A stretch of DNA of 57,378 nucleotides from a virus: positions 1 through 57,378 of the IMG/VR virus record IMGVR_UViG_3300047200_000271; one strand, given 5' to 3'. Position numbers and translations under genes: made by a program. A model generated the notes under the pieces. That model worked only from the letters and a program-made list of their open reading frames with translations, made no database searches and was not told the origin of the DNA. Of the stretch, positions 7,357 to 17,400 are shown piece by piece; position 1 is the stretch's first letter, and each line of letters starts with the position of its first letter.

Positions 7357-8121
7357 ATGATTGATGTTTTTAATGGCCGGAGGCGTAATGCCTCTGGCCA
7401 GTCTAGTCTTTCGTACGTTCAGATTTCACACGAACTGAAGCAACACTTGAAGCTGTTCACTGGATCATCATGGGTGGTGTTTACATGCCTATCACTGCAT
7501 GCAGACCAAGATGGCCGCTGTTGGCCCTCCATCTCGCTCATTGCGGAGGAAACAGGCCTAACAGATAAAACTATCCATACTGCCATCAAACACCTCTGTA
7601 CGGTCAAAATAGACGGCAAATCAGTACTATCCATTGAACCCAGGTACAGCGAAAGTGGTAGGCAGACGAGCAATCTGTACACGGTATTCCCAGAAGGGGA
7701 GGGTGTAAAATTTACTACGGGGGAGGGGGGTAAAATTTACCACCCCCATTACATTGAAGAAAATACAGAAAGAAGTATCCCCTGTAGTCCCCAAAAGAAA
7801 CCTAGGAAACAGGCTCAGCTCCCGAAGGATGATGACCCAGCGCTAGACTTGTACGTGACGTATCGGATGGCCTTGGGTATGGACCCAGAGTTCACTGTTG
7901 GTGAATGGCAAGGCGTACACATTTGCCTTAGACAGATGATCCATCACGGGGTCACGGCTGAGGACATCGCGATGCGAACAAGAGCTCTTGCGAAGAAGTG
8001 GGGTAAGCCACACATGGTTACCGTGCATGCTCTGTGGAAACACTGGGGTAGCGCTATCCCGCAACAAGACACGGGTGAACGAGCTGCAATGATCTTGGAT
8101 TTTGTTCAGAAATTAGGTTGA
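7357..8121 (+). CDS. Helix-turn-helix replication initiation protein
   Basis: This 254-residue protein begins with a winged-helix domain: FTCLSLHADQDGRCWPSISLIAEETGLTDKTIHTAIKHL (about residues 45-85, quoted in outline) is typical of HTH_36/RepA-type initiators. A low-complexity linker follows (VKFTTGEGG KIYHPHY, about 116-132). The C-terminal domain (residues 155-250) has the DnaD-like helical look of phage initiators. The linker DNA contains two GTAAAATTTAC sites, probably the origin iterons. It is encoded upstream of the loader and helicase, the usual phage order. Confidence 0.7.
   Translation: MIDVFNGRRRNASGQSSLSYVQISHELKQHLKLFTGSSWVVFTCLSLHADQDGRCWPSISLIAEETGLTDKTIHTAIKHLCTVKIDGKSVLSIEPRYSESGRQTSNLYTVFPEGEGVKFTTGEGGKIYHPHYIEENTERSIPCSPQKKPRKQAQLPKDDDPALDLYVTYRMALGMDPEFTVGEWQGVHICLRQMIHHGVTAEDIAMRTRALAKKWGKPHMVTVHALWKHWGSAIPQQDTGERAAMILDFVQKLG
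7701..7747 (+). repeat. Iteron-like repeats inside the initiator gene (candidate origin)
   Basis: GTAAAATTTAC occurs at 7705-7715 and 7730-7740, 25 bp apart. Each is near-palindromic around the central A, and each is preceded by a G-rich run. The second copy extends into a hairpin, GGGGG...CCCCC. Origins embedded in the initiator gene are known for lambda-type and many Gram-positive phages. The origin assignment is inference. Confidence 0.5.
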
Positions 8122-8150
8122 CAAGTAAGCAGAGTATCTTGTATACCTGC
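8118..8150 (+). promoter_or_regulatory. Promoter with TACCTGC box
   Basis: A perfect TTGACA (8118-8123) lies 18 nt before TATACC (8142-8147), which overlaps the recurrent heptamer TACCTGC (8144-8150). The ATG at 8169 follows a GGGGAGAGG ribosome binding site. The promoter would drive the loader and helicase genes separately from the initiator. Confidence 0.5.
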
Positions 8151-8168
8151 GGGGAGAGGTGGTTAGTA

Positions 8169-8591
8169 ATGATTACAGAGATTAGTTTAGAAGACAGGCT
8201 TGATTCGTATTTCGTTGGTAAGAAGTTGGAGTATCCTGACGGCATAACTCGTCGGGCTGGTCAAGTCCACACGGATATGGATCATGTTGCGACAGATGTA
8301 GTGCGGTTTTTCGTTACATTGCAATCAGACACTAAGACTATTGCATTCAAAGAGAATACTCAGTATTTGACTATTGGCATCACCAAGTCTTTACCCAAGG
8401 GTAGTGGGATCATTTCGTTTACAGCTGACTTTGAGGGTGAAAACTTTACCAAGTTCATACTCTATCGATGCATTGGTCGAGAGACTAATACCTACATGTG
8501 GGACGAAAACAATGTCTCAAAGTGCATTGGCGGTGTCCTGACTCGTAAATACGTACAAGGCATCATGCTCGATATCTTCGGACGTATCTGA
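8169..8591 (+). CDS. Hypothetical protein in replication module
   Basis: This protein has 140 residues from the ATG at 8169, chosen for its GGGGAGAGG ribosome binding site. A TTG at 8118 is in frame but overlaps the promoter signal. The sequence alternates beta-type strands (VVRFFVTLQSDTKTIAFKEN, TIGITKSLPKGSGIISFTADFEG) and shows no known motif. The stop overlaps the next ATG. It lies between initiator and loader, so a replication or control role is possible. Function unknown. Confidence 0.6.
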   Translation: MITEISLEDRLDSYFVGKKLEYPDGITRRAGQVHTDMDHVATDVVRFFVTLQSDTKTIAFKENTQYLTIGITKSLPKGSGIISFTADFEGENFTKFILYRCIGRETNTYMWDENNVSKCIGGVLTRKYVQGIMLDIFGRI

Positions 8592-9097
8592 TGACAAAGC
8601 CATGCTTTTCAAGCATTGCGAACATCCTATCTACGATGCCATCGCAGAATCAATGGGACGACAAAGTAGCCAGCGTGTACGCGCTGGCTATGGCCACTTG
8701 GAGAGATGACATTGCAATGCTGGCAACAGTAACAGCATTGAAGACAAAGAACTTCCGCCCAACACCAGCTGAGCTAAGACACATTGCGTTGGGATTCATA
8801 CACGATATGACTCCAATGACGGCGATGAATGAGATCAGTGAGATCATCAGGAAGTACCAACTCAAGGATAGGGACAGTAAGTGCACAGCTCCATTGAAGG
8901 CTATCGTTGATGCATGTGGTGGATGGTACGCAATGGGCAATCGTGACCGTGAGGCTAACGCTAAAATGGTGAATGAAGTATTCGACAATGTAATGAATAC
9001 TATTGACACCAGTGACGTGCTGTCTAATCCTCCAGACATCCCCGAACTGGAAGGTGTAAGGGGGTTGATTGGAAATGGTACGAAGAAACTCACCTAG
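8591..9097 (+). CDS. Putative helicase loader (G39P-like)
   Basis: This 168-residue helical protein has the segment FRPTPAELRHIALGFIHDMTP (about residues 57-77, in outline) followed by PLKAIVDACGGWYAMGNRD. The PTPAEL and GGW pattern resembles phage helicase-loader or replisome-organiser proteins of the SPP1 G39P type, which bring the replicative helicase to the origin. Position between the initiator and the DnaB-type helicase supports this. No ATP-binding motif is seen, so it is not a DnaC-type loader. Confidence 0.5.
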   Translation: MTKPCFSSIANILSTMPSQNQWDDKVASVYALAMATWRDDIAMLATVTALKTKNFRPTPAELRHIALGFIHDMTPMTAMNEISEIIRKYQLKDRDSKCTAPLKAIVDACGGWYAMGNRDREANAKMVNEVFDNVMNTIDTSDVLSNPPDIPELEGVRGLIGNGTKKLT

Positions 9098-9353
9098 CCC
9101 AGGCATGTGCTTAAGGGGCCTCACGAACGATTCAATCGCAATGGAGGCCCTGCTTGACTTTACCAAGCTCTACCTGAGCAAGGATAAACACCGCGCCGTA
9201 TACCGCAGGGTAAAGGAAGCACGACTAGGTAGAGATATACCGATAGAGATCGTTACCTACATTGAATACGAACTAGACCTAGTTGCTTACAACTTAGGAT
9301 TTAGCTTCGGTCAAAACCCAGATAGGGAGGACGAATGGGGATTCTATGAATAA
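9075..9353 (+). CDS. Hypothetical small helical protein
   Basis: This protein has 92 residues from the ATG at 9075, which has AGGGGG about 10 nt upstream and overlaps the loader gene by 23 nt. An ATG at 9141 would give the conserved-looking helical core (MEALLDFTKLYLSKDKHR) alone. It overlaps the helicase start by 8 nt. The later segment EIVTYIEYELDLVAYNLGF is helical. Function unknown; it may be an accessory of the replication module. Confidence 0.55.
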   Translation: MVRRNSPSPGMCLRGLTNDSIAMEALLDFTKLYLSKDKHRAVYRRVKEARLGRDIPIEIVTYIEYELDLVAYNLGFSFGQNPDREDEWGFYE

Positions 9354-10668
9354 AGTACCACCGCACAATATCGAGGCAGAGATGTCCGTATTGGGTGCGA
9401 GTATGATTGGTGGTTCAAAGACATTCAATGTGATTAGTGGTTTGTTAGATGAGTTAGACTTTTATCGTCACGCTAACTCGCAGGTATATACTGCTATATG
9501 TGAGCTCGAAAAAACTAAAACAGCAATTGACTTAGTGACAGTTAGTAGTTGGCTTACAGATAATAATCTGATCGATGAAGTTGGTGGGATAGGTTATTTG
9601 ATGCAAGTCATTGACTTTGTTCCGACTACCAGCAATATTGAGTACTACGCAAACATTGTCAAGCAACATTCAGACAGACGGTTAGTTATTACAGAAGCTA
9701 TGTCCGTTATCGACCAAGCATACGATCCAACATGTGATTCAGCTGAAGTAGTTAACGAGTTCATGAGTAACTGTATGAAGGTTGCTAGTGGACATCAAAA
9801 GAAACCATACAGTCATATTGATGAAGAGGTCGAGCAAGTCATTAATGAGATTAATGACAGGAAAGACAACCAGAAGATATCAGGGATCAGTAGTGGATGG
9901 AGAAGTTTGGATGATGTAGTTGGAGGCTGGAGGAAAGGTGAACTAGTTGTACTAGGGGCCAGGCCAAGTATGGGTAAGAGTGCTCTTGCATTAGCATTTA
10001 TACGAAACGCTGTAAAGCAAAAGCAAGTCAGCCTATTTATAAGTATTGAGATGAGCGCAGCAATGACAACGCACCGTCTCCTTAGCATGGAAACAAGCAT
10101 AGACTTACGCCGTATGTCGAACAGTGTTTTGAATGCCCAAGAGAAGCATATGGTACGTGTAGCAAGGGCATCTCTTTACGATGAGCCGCTCTATATCAGT
10201 AGTACAAACCCAACATCATTAAATGACATAAAGGCTAAATGCTTAAAGCTAAAACAGAAGGAGGGACTTGATTTAGTAATTATCGACTACTTGCAAATGA
10301 TAGAGACCAAGGGTTTCAATCGCGTCCAAGAGGTTGGGCAACTGAGCCGTGGCCTTAAACAGATTGCGAGAGAGATGATGATCCCTGTAATAGTGTTGTC
10401 CAGTCTGTCTCGCGCAAGCGAGAAGCGTGATGACAAGAGACCAGTAATGAGTGACCTTAGAGAATCAGGTGACATCGAAAGCGATGCAGATGTTGCATTG
10501 ATGTTGTATAGACCAAGTTACTACAACTCAGTTCAACCAGAGCCTGATCAGCCAGATGATATAGAGATTATTGTTAGGAAGAATAGGAACGGACCTATAG
10601 GTTCGGTTACTCTTCAGTACATCCCATGTACTGGGCAGTTCCACGAATTAGAATATGGAGGATTGTAG
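9346..10668 (+). CDS. Replicative DNA helicase, DnaB family
   Basis: This 440-residue, full-length DnaB-type helicase would form the hexameric ring that unwinds DNA at the fork. The N-terminal domain starts NIEAEMSVLGASM (residues 8-20). The RecA-type domain has Walker A GARPSMGKS (204-212) and Walker B LVIIDYLQM (310-318), then LSQLSR-type and KNRNGP motifs near the C-terminus (about 408). No primase is fused or adjacent, so host primase is probably recruited. It is preceded by an initiator and a loader candidate. Confidence 0.95.
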   Translation: MNKVPPHNIEAEMSVLGASMIGGSKTFNVISGLLDELDFYRHANSQVYTAICELEKTKTAIDLVTVSSWLTDNNLIDEVGGIGYLMQVIDFVPTTSNIEYYANIVKQHSDRRLVITEAMSVIDQAYDPTCDSAEVVNEFMSNCMKVASGHQKKPYSHIDEEVEQVINEINDRKDNQKISGISSGWRSLDDVVGGWRKGELVVLGARPSMGKSALALAFIRNAVKQKQVSLFISIEMSAAMTTHRLLSMETSIDLRRMSNSVLNAQEKHMVRVARASLYDEPLYISSTNPTSLNDIKAKCLKLKQKEGLDLVIIDYLQMIETKGFNRVQEVGQLSRGLKQIAREMMIPVIVLSSLSRASEKRDDKRPVMSDLRESGDIESDADVALMLYRPSYYNSVQPEPDQPDDIEIIVRKNRNGPIGSVTLQYIPCTGQFHELEYGGL

Positions 10669-11081
10669 TGTTACAGGAAATAAGTGATTACGTAAACTTG
10701 TGGTTACCCAATGAGTTTATAGCAACAATTGAAATGGAAGGCCCAAGTGGTTCCATATACACTCGCTATGAGCAGATTCAAATTGAGCTTATCTTAGAGC
10801 GTCACTTTGAAGGGCTGTACAAAATTGCAGACGTCATCGTTAATCACGCTAATAAGATTCCATCCCTCAGTATCAACATTGAGGAGCCTATGTGGTACAG
10901 AATTTTACTTGACATCATTGTCGAGTGTCTAGAAACAAAAACCGAAGAACCAGTTAAGGATATGGAACAGTACGCCCGTGAATGGTTGACAGAAACCCTA
11001 AAAGAATACAATGGCACAGTACTACACTACGCAGAGAAACGATACGAAGACGTTTCAGATGGATCGTATTGGCGTGAATAA
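10668..11081 (+). CDS. Hypothetical acidic protein, GTG start
   Basis: This protein has 137 residues from a GTG that shares its first base with the last base of the helicase stop codon. GGAGG lies 7 nt upstream and decides this start. It is acidic and helical, with no recognised motif. It closes the replication module together with the helix-turn-helix gene that follows. Function unknown. Confidence 0.6.
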   Translation: MLQEISDYVNLWLPNEFIATIEMEGPSGSIYTRYEQIQIELILERHFEGLYKIADVIVNHANKIPSLSINIEEPMWYRILLDIIVECLETKTEEPVKDMEQYAREWLTETLKEYNGTVLHYAEKRYEDVSDGSYWRE

Positions 11082-11084
11082 TAA

Positions 11085-11417
11085 GTGAGTTCACGTAAAC
11101 CAACTCGAATGACACCATGGCTGCGGGTAGTTCTATCCGCAGTCATTTTGTCTAACAGTCAGGAAGAAGCTGCACGTAGACTACATGTAGAACTACGGCA
11201 GCTTGCTCGCGATATCCAAAAGGTGAAGTACCTAACAAAGACCAGGAGTCCTATGCTGGCAGCTATCAAGCTTGGCATCATACGGATTGATTACGATCAC
11301 ATTCCAGACTGGTTGTCAGTTGATGATGTATTTTTAGCTCCAGGCTTATCCATGAAAGTCACTGCCCGTGAAGACGGTGTGGATACATCCTGGGAGATGA
11401 ATAATCTCCCAGATTAA
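11085..11417 (+). CDS. LuxR-like helix-turn-helix protein
   Basis: This protein has 110 residues from a GTG. The segment SQEEAARRLHVELRQLARDIQKV followed by TRSPMLAAIKLGII (residues about 26-64) has the shape of a LuxR/GerE-type helix-turn-helix with its characteristic final helix. The C-terminal 40 residues are acidic. It is the last early gene, and its stop codon overlaps that of the giant late gene in a TTAA. A role in early/late switching is conceivable but unproven. A second LuxR-type gene is at 53881. Confidence 0.5.
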   Translation: MSSRKPTRMTPWLRVVLSAVILSNSQEEAARRLHVELRQLARDIQKVKYLTKTRSPMLAAIKLGIIRIDYDHIPDWLSVDDVFLAPGLSMKVTAREDGVDTSWEMNNLPD

Positions 11418-14400
11418 TCCTGCCCTCTAAACAATCCTATAAGTCCTTGTTGTTCAATCACTGACTTAGCGGATGGAGCTTCAGCACTGTTGGATTCATA
11501 GTTTTTACGCTTTCGTTCTTTAAGTGCCTTGACAGGTTTGATCTCAGTCTTAAGACCAATGAAGTTTAGACCAGTGTTTAGTCCAGAGTAAACAGCTGGG
11601 TTTGCACCATACTTATCTGCGGCATAATAGGAATCGATAAACTGTGTGACGGCGGTTGGGAAACGTTCAATGAAAGCATTACTTACACGTACGTCAGTCA
11701 TCCATGGCTGAATACCACCATTCATCTCAATCAATCTAGGTAGAACCAACTGATTGTAAACATGAGTGGCTGCTTCGTTCTGACCAAACATAGGTTCACC
11801 AATCGGTGTCTTCCCTGTTTGGAAAATACCTACTGCCATGTTCAACATTGGACTAGCCTTGTAAGACACCTCACGCCCAAGGTCCGAAGCTATCTTCTCA
11901 ATGATTGTCCCATCGGATTTCTTAGCCTTCTTAGCATCAGATGGACCTGTTTGCAGAGCAGCTTCCATTAATCGATATCCAAGCCTGTAGTGGTCAAACA
12001 AACCAGCCGGTGGGTCAATTCTGAAGTCACCAATACGAATGCGTCCAGCTTGACGCGTTACATCAGTCTCAACTTCTGTCTCAGGGTTAAAGTTCTGCCA
12101 TAGGATAGCCAAGATCATCATAAAGATCTGGCCACCGACAAGTCTGCCATACATCGTACGTCCAAGAGATGCCGCAGCTTGATCGCCCTTGTACAGATTC
12201 CATACAGGGTTATCATGCCCCATAAGATCATGTAGTAACGAGAACGAATCGCCGCTCAGTACACTGTTCACCCATGGATCAATAAGAGCACGAGACATAA
12301 CCCAGCGTGGAGCAGTAAAGAGTAGCTTAGCAATACGACCAGCAGTAGCATCACGTTGCTTGTTGGTTGAGTAAGCTACGTCACCTGTTGTTACGGCGAG
12401 GATTCGTGCACCATCTTTCAATGCACGCTTCATCTTTTCCGAGCCCTCTACATAACCCATTGCAAGGAACTGCTTGTGCCAGTTGTCAAATGCCAATAGC
12501 AGAATCTGGTCATGTAGAATTGCATTGAAGCGCTCGAACTGACCTTGACCTGGAAGGTGACGAGACAGTCGGTTCTTGATGAACCATTCGTCGTTTGTAC
12601 CCAACTCATCAATATCCATGAGTGTTGTACGGCAGTCATCAAGTGTTGCGTCTGGATTGATACGACGAAGGTTATGTAACTCTATGGACAAAGCGTCTGC
12701 AAAACGCTCATCAATCTCAAACATACCAAGTGGAAGACCTGCTTCACGAGCAAGCTCGTAGGCTGGATTCTGGCGCATTGCGTCACCAATATCATGATAG
12801 ACCTCGCGTCCAAGTTTTCGGTGTCCAATACCTCCAAACCATTCGACTCTCAGGTTCGGCGCAAATCCACGCATGGCCATCAGGAATGCCTTGAATCCAA
12901 TAGCCGGATTAGAAAGCGAGATAATACCAGCCTGGAGAGTCATAAACGCAAGGTCACTCGATAGGGTAAGACGAGTGACGTCATTGATAAAGTCAACAAT
13001 CGAAGTTAACTTGTCAGCTGTGTCAGGGACTCTTGTCTTACGTACACGAATAGGTGTTTCTGCCCTAGGTCCGGATGTTGCAGCTGGCTCAGCTTTACCT
13101 GCGTAATCAGGTTTGTAGTTGATGTCAGGCATCCTGCCCATGAATGCTACATCTTCATTCATCCATTCATCCTGTGACTTATCACGAAGGATGTAATCAA
13201 ATTCAGATGGATACGCTGTAGGCACTGACTTAGTTTCAGTCCACGTAGTCCACGGTAACTTAGCATGATTACTACGGGGAAGAATAATGTTTTGTGTTGT
13301 ATTCAATCCACCAATGCTATGCTTTGCGTTCAGTAAGACTATGCCATCACGAGTTGGGTTCTTTGCGAACATATTCTCTACAGATACGGCATCCATACCT
13401 TGACCACTTAAGTCAACTACCAATGGGTTATCAACACGAAGGTAGTAACCAAACTGGTTGTATCCAGTTTGATCAGATGGTCCACCAGACATTACAAATC
13501 CACCAGCACTACGTAGCCAGGATAATGTCTTATTTGGAGCAAAACCAACTGTTACAAGAGGTCTACCTGTGCGAGGCCTCGTAGATGCATCCTGATATGA
13601 ATCTGAATCAGCAGTGTGAATGCGAGCAGTATCAAACTTAGCCGAAGCCAGTTGTTGAGAAACAGTATCAATCAACGCTTGCAATTCATTTGGATCATCG
13701 ATTGCAGCATCTATACCTTGACGAATCTCTGCGAGGGTTGTCTCCCCACGCAGGTAGTCATCCATCAATACTTCAAGTTCAACAGCGTCTTCTGGAGTGA
13801 GTGTTCCATTGAGAGACTTGGCAAACTTGACGATTGACTTACCAGACATGTACTTTCGGATATTGGCGCGAACCGCCGGTGCAATCTCACCAATCGCCAC
13901 ATTAGGACGCAAGTCGCTGGTTGTAATAGCCTCAACTACAGGATTGTTACCAGACCATTTCTTAAAGGCCTTGGTTTCTGTGCGTGCGTAGTTTAATAAC
14001 GCTGCACCATCTGACATAGTAGTCGCAGCACGGTACAGGTTGTACACGTTAGATGGTTTTCCACGGCTGTCTCTAACAATGTCACCATCAATACGACCAG
14101 ATTTAATCATTGACTGAATGATAGGTTTAAGCTCAGTGCGTACTTCAGTTGAATTAATTGGTAAGTTAGCTTTCTTATCTGCTTCGGACAGAACAATCTT
14201 AGGAAGCTTGCCAGATAGAGCAATTTCTTCGATATGCGAGTTACGCATTATCTCTTGCTTATTATTCAACTCAGCCAACAACATAGCAGTCACCCACGAT
14301 CGTTTAGGTAACAGTCTGTGGCCTTGAGTCATGTAAGGTTTGAGGACAACTGTATCCGGGTTATATTGCTTAGCCTTGGCCGTGTAAGGCAAGAATTGAT

Positions 14401-17400
14401 CTGTACCAGCAGCCTTGAATAAAGTATCTCCAGATGACACACTCACTTTAAGCGTGCCTAAAGGATGAGTCTGCTGTGCTTTAACTCGATCAAATATGAC
14501 ACTGCCATCTTGTAGCGTTATCGGTACAGGACTAAACTTACCAGTAGCCCCCTGGTTGTGACGGAATAAGTCAACTAGCCCTTCCTTTAACTCATAAGAA
14601 ACAGCTTCACGGTAGTTCCTAATCTCATGTTCTTTATATGGATACCGTGGTACGTATTCACCATTTGCTTCTCGTGACATATAGTCCAATGACAAAGCCA
14701 ACTCTAACCGTGAGTTCATTCGTTGGAAATCACCAGGATTTGATATTGTTCCGTCAATAATCTTTCGTGCGTAATCACGTAGGTGTATCTGGACTGACCC
14801 ACCTTTAGGATTGAACATGTATTCCATGTCAATATCATTACGATAAAAACCCTGTAAACCCTTAGCCATAGCTTGCCATGTAGCAGGATTGATTCTCGAC
14901 CGTTTGTCATTACTGAGTTGCATCTTCTCAAGTAACTTGACCGCTTCATCACTGTCAACAGAATTCATAGCCAAATAAACAGCACTGTCAAATCCTGTAC
15001 CAGGATTCATCTGACCATTATCTACTGTTGATCTAGGATTGGCAACGTACTCCGCAGCTTTATCCAAGGCGTATGCTAATGGAGTGCGTCTTGATGGGTT
15101 ACCATACTCAAATAGTCTGTTGATATTAGCAAGAGTTAGAGGTTCGTATTTAAATATCTCGTCGATTACCGGTTTCATCTTAACCATGTCGGCCCAGTGT
15201 TTAAGGCCATCTTGGCCAAACCGCGCATAGATGCGACCAAGTAACATGTCATGTCCAATACTGTTAAGATTAGCAGTGCGTAACATGTCGTGTCCAGATG
15301 TAGTAACACCAAGTAAGTGCATTAACTGTCCATCATTCAGCATTGTTGAGATATTTGACAGTATCTCACTAACCGTATAAGGGTCACGCCTATCGGTGCT
15401 ACCCAATTCCATAGGATTTATCATCATGTCACGCATGGACAAATCACGATTTTGCATCATGTTAATGACGTTAGTTCTAGCTGCATCCCTTAGTGCATTT
15501 AACTGTGATGACCACTTGTATTGATTAGTTGATACCGCATTACTGAGAACACCTTGATTAATTAGTGCGGTTCTTAATCTCATACCACTAAGGCCCCTGA
15601 TGTCACTGTAACCACTAGTCCACACAAATACTTTACTAGGTATTTTGTTATAAGGAATACCAGTTAACAAGTGAAGGTTGACGTCGGTTGGGCTAAATCC
15701 AACAGGAAATAAATCGCCATTATCTATAACTTTTATACCAGTGCCATCAAACAATTCCCGTAAAGCATCGAGTTCATGTTGTTGTTGAGTCGATACCACG
15801 ACAATAGGATTGCCGTCGTATTCGTACTCAGGCTTTATCGTTTCTTTGGTGGCTATGTAGTTATTAGGTTGTGCTTGCTCATCAGGCTGTTGACCCTCTT
15901 GGTTACCTTGGTCCGTTTCACTGCTTGCGATTGAGTCACTTGTACCAGTAGACGGAACCAACGTGTCGTTAAAGTCTTCCATTAAATGCTTGACTGACTT
16001 CCAGATGTTTGCATCTGATTCACGGTAGTAAGCACCAAGGTACTTAGATAAGGTCTCAAGCATGCCTGGGTTAAACCCTTGAGTAAGCCCACCCAGGTTT
16101 GAGATATCACCGCGATCTATCAGTACAGGGTTCTGGTCACCAGCAATATGGACTTCAACTTTACCTTCAGGAGCATACGAAGTTCTATAAGCATCGTAAG
16201 CGGCCTTATCTTTTGGATCAGGCTTTGTAACGATGGCCAAGTTATCTTCGCCATCTTTGCTAACATAGACCTGCATGCCCTTGAACAGGCGAATATTTGG
16301 ATCAAATGGTGCAACCCACTGAGTCAGATTGTCTCCATTTTGGTTTTTAATGTTCTTGCCAGTAACTGTAGAAAAGACTTCATTTAAATACTTTCCAGTA
16401 CCATTCCAGAATAGATCCAAATCCCTAGCCTGAACTCGTGGATCACCACTCTCGTAGTTACCTTGAACTACAGGAGTTACCTGATTACGTAGAGATGCAA
16501 CAAACATTCCAACAAACAACTCTTCAGAATCTATAGGCATAGCATCGCTGAACACGCCAGCACTTGCACGAGTTCGTTGCATCTGTGCAAGCAACTTATC
16601 TCGATATGGTTTATCCATCCCACGAAGCAAAGCATGGGCTATCTCATGTACTCCAGTCTCTTCATCCCTAGATGCAAAAGCGGCAATGACATTGAACGAT
16701 GTGCCATCTTCACGAGCAGCTTTGAATGTTGCACCGTACCCAACGTCATCAAGCTTAGACAGGTCTGACACGTAAGCAAACGCAGCAAACCTGTCACGGT
16801 AAAACTCACGCATTAGCATCGCAACAGACTTGACTGTTTCTTCGTCTTGCCGAAGAACGCGATGCATAACGAGCTCTACAGTTCCTTCAGATGTTGTACG
16901 CTCAGTAGGACGGATATCACGAACTCTCTGACGGGCTGCCAACTGGCGCACAGCCCAAGCACGAGCGAAATGATCAACAATACCAGACCAATAGTTCGCT
17001 CCTGTTTGCGTATATCCATACTGTTCACGTAGTACCGTTTTAAGTTGAGTTCTATTGTTGACGATAGTTGCGTCAAACTTATATTGAGTACCATTGATTT
17101 CTTTAAGTACGGTTACGATCTCTCGGTTCTGAACAATGGATTCAATCTCAGATTCTTTGTAGACAGTTTCTTTCTTTACACGCTTAGGTGTTTCAGTGGA
17201 TGTACCAACATTATTTAACTGTTTAGTAAGATTTTCTATCTGAGTATTCAGTTCATCAATTTTTGTGTCATACCCAGATTCGATCATTCTCATCTGAGCA
17301 AGCAATGCGTTGATACGTGCATCGTTGTCTGTAGTGTCAGAAGACAATTGAACACTACGCCCAGCAAGTTCTTGCTGTTGTTTAATTACTTGTTCAATTA

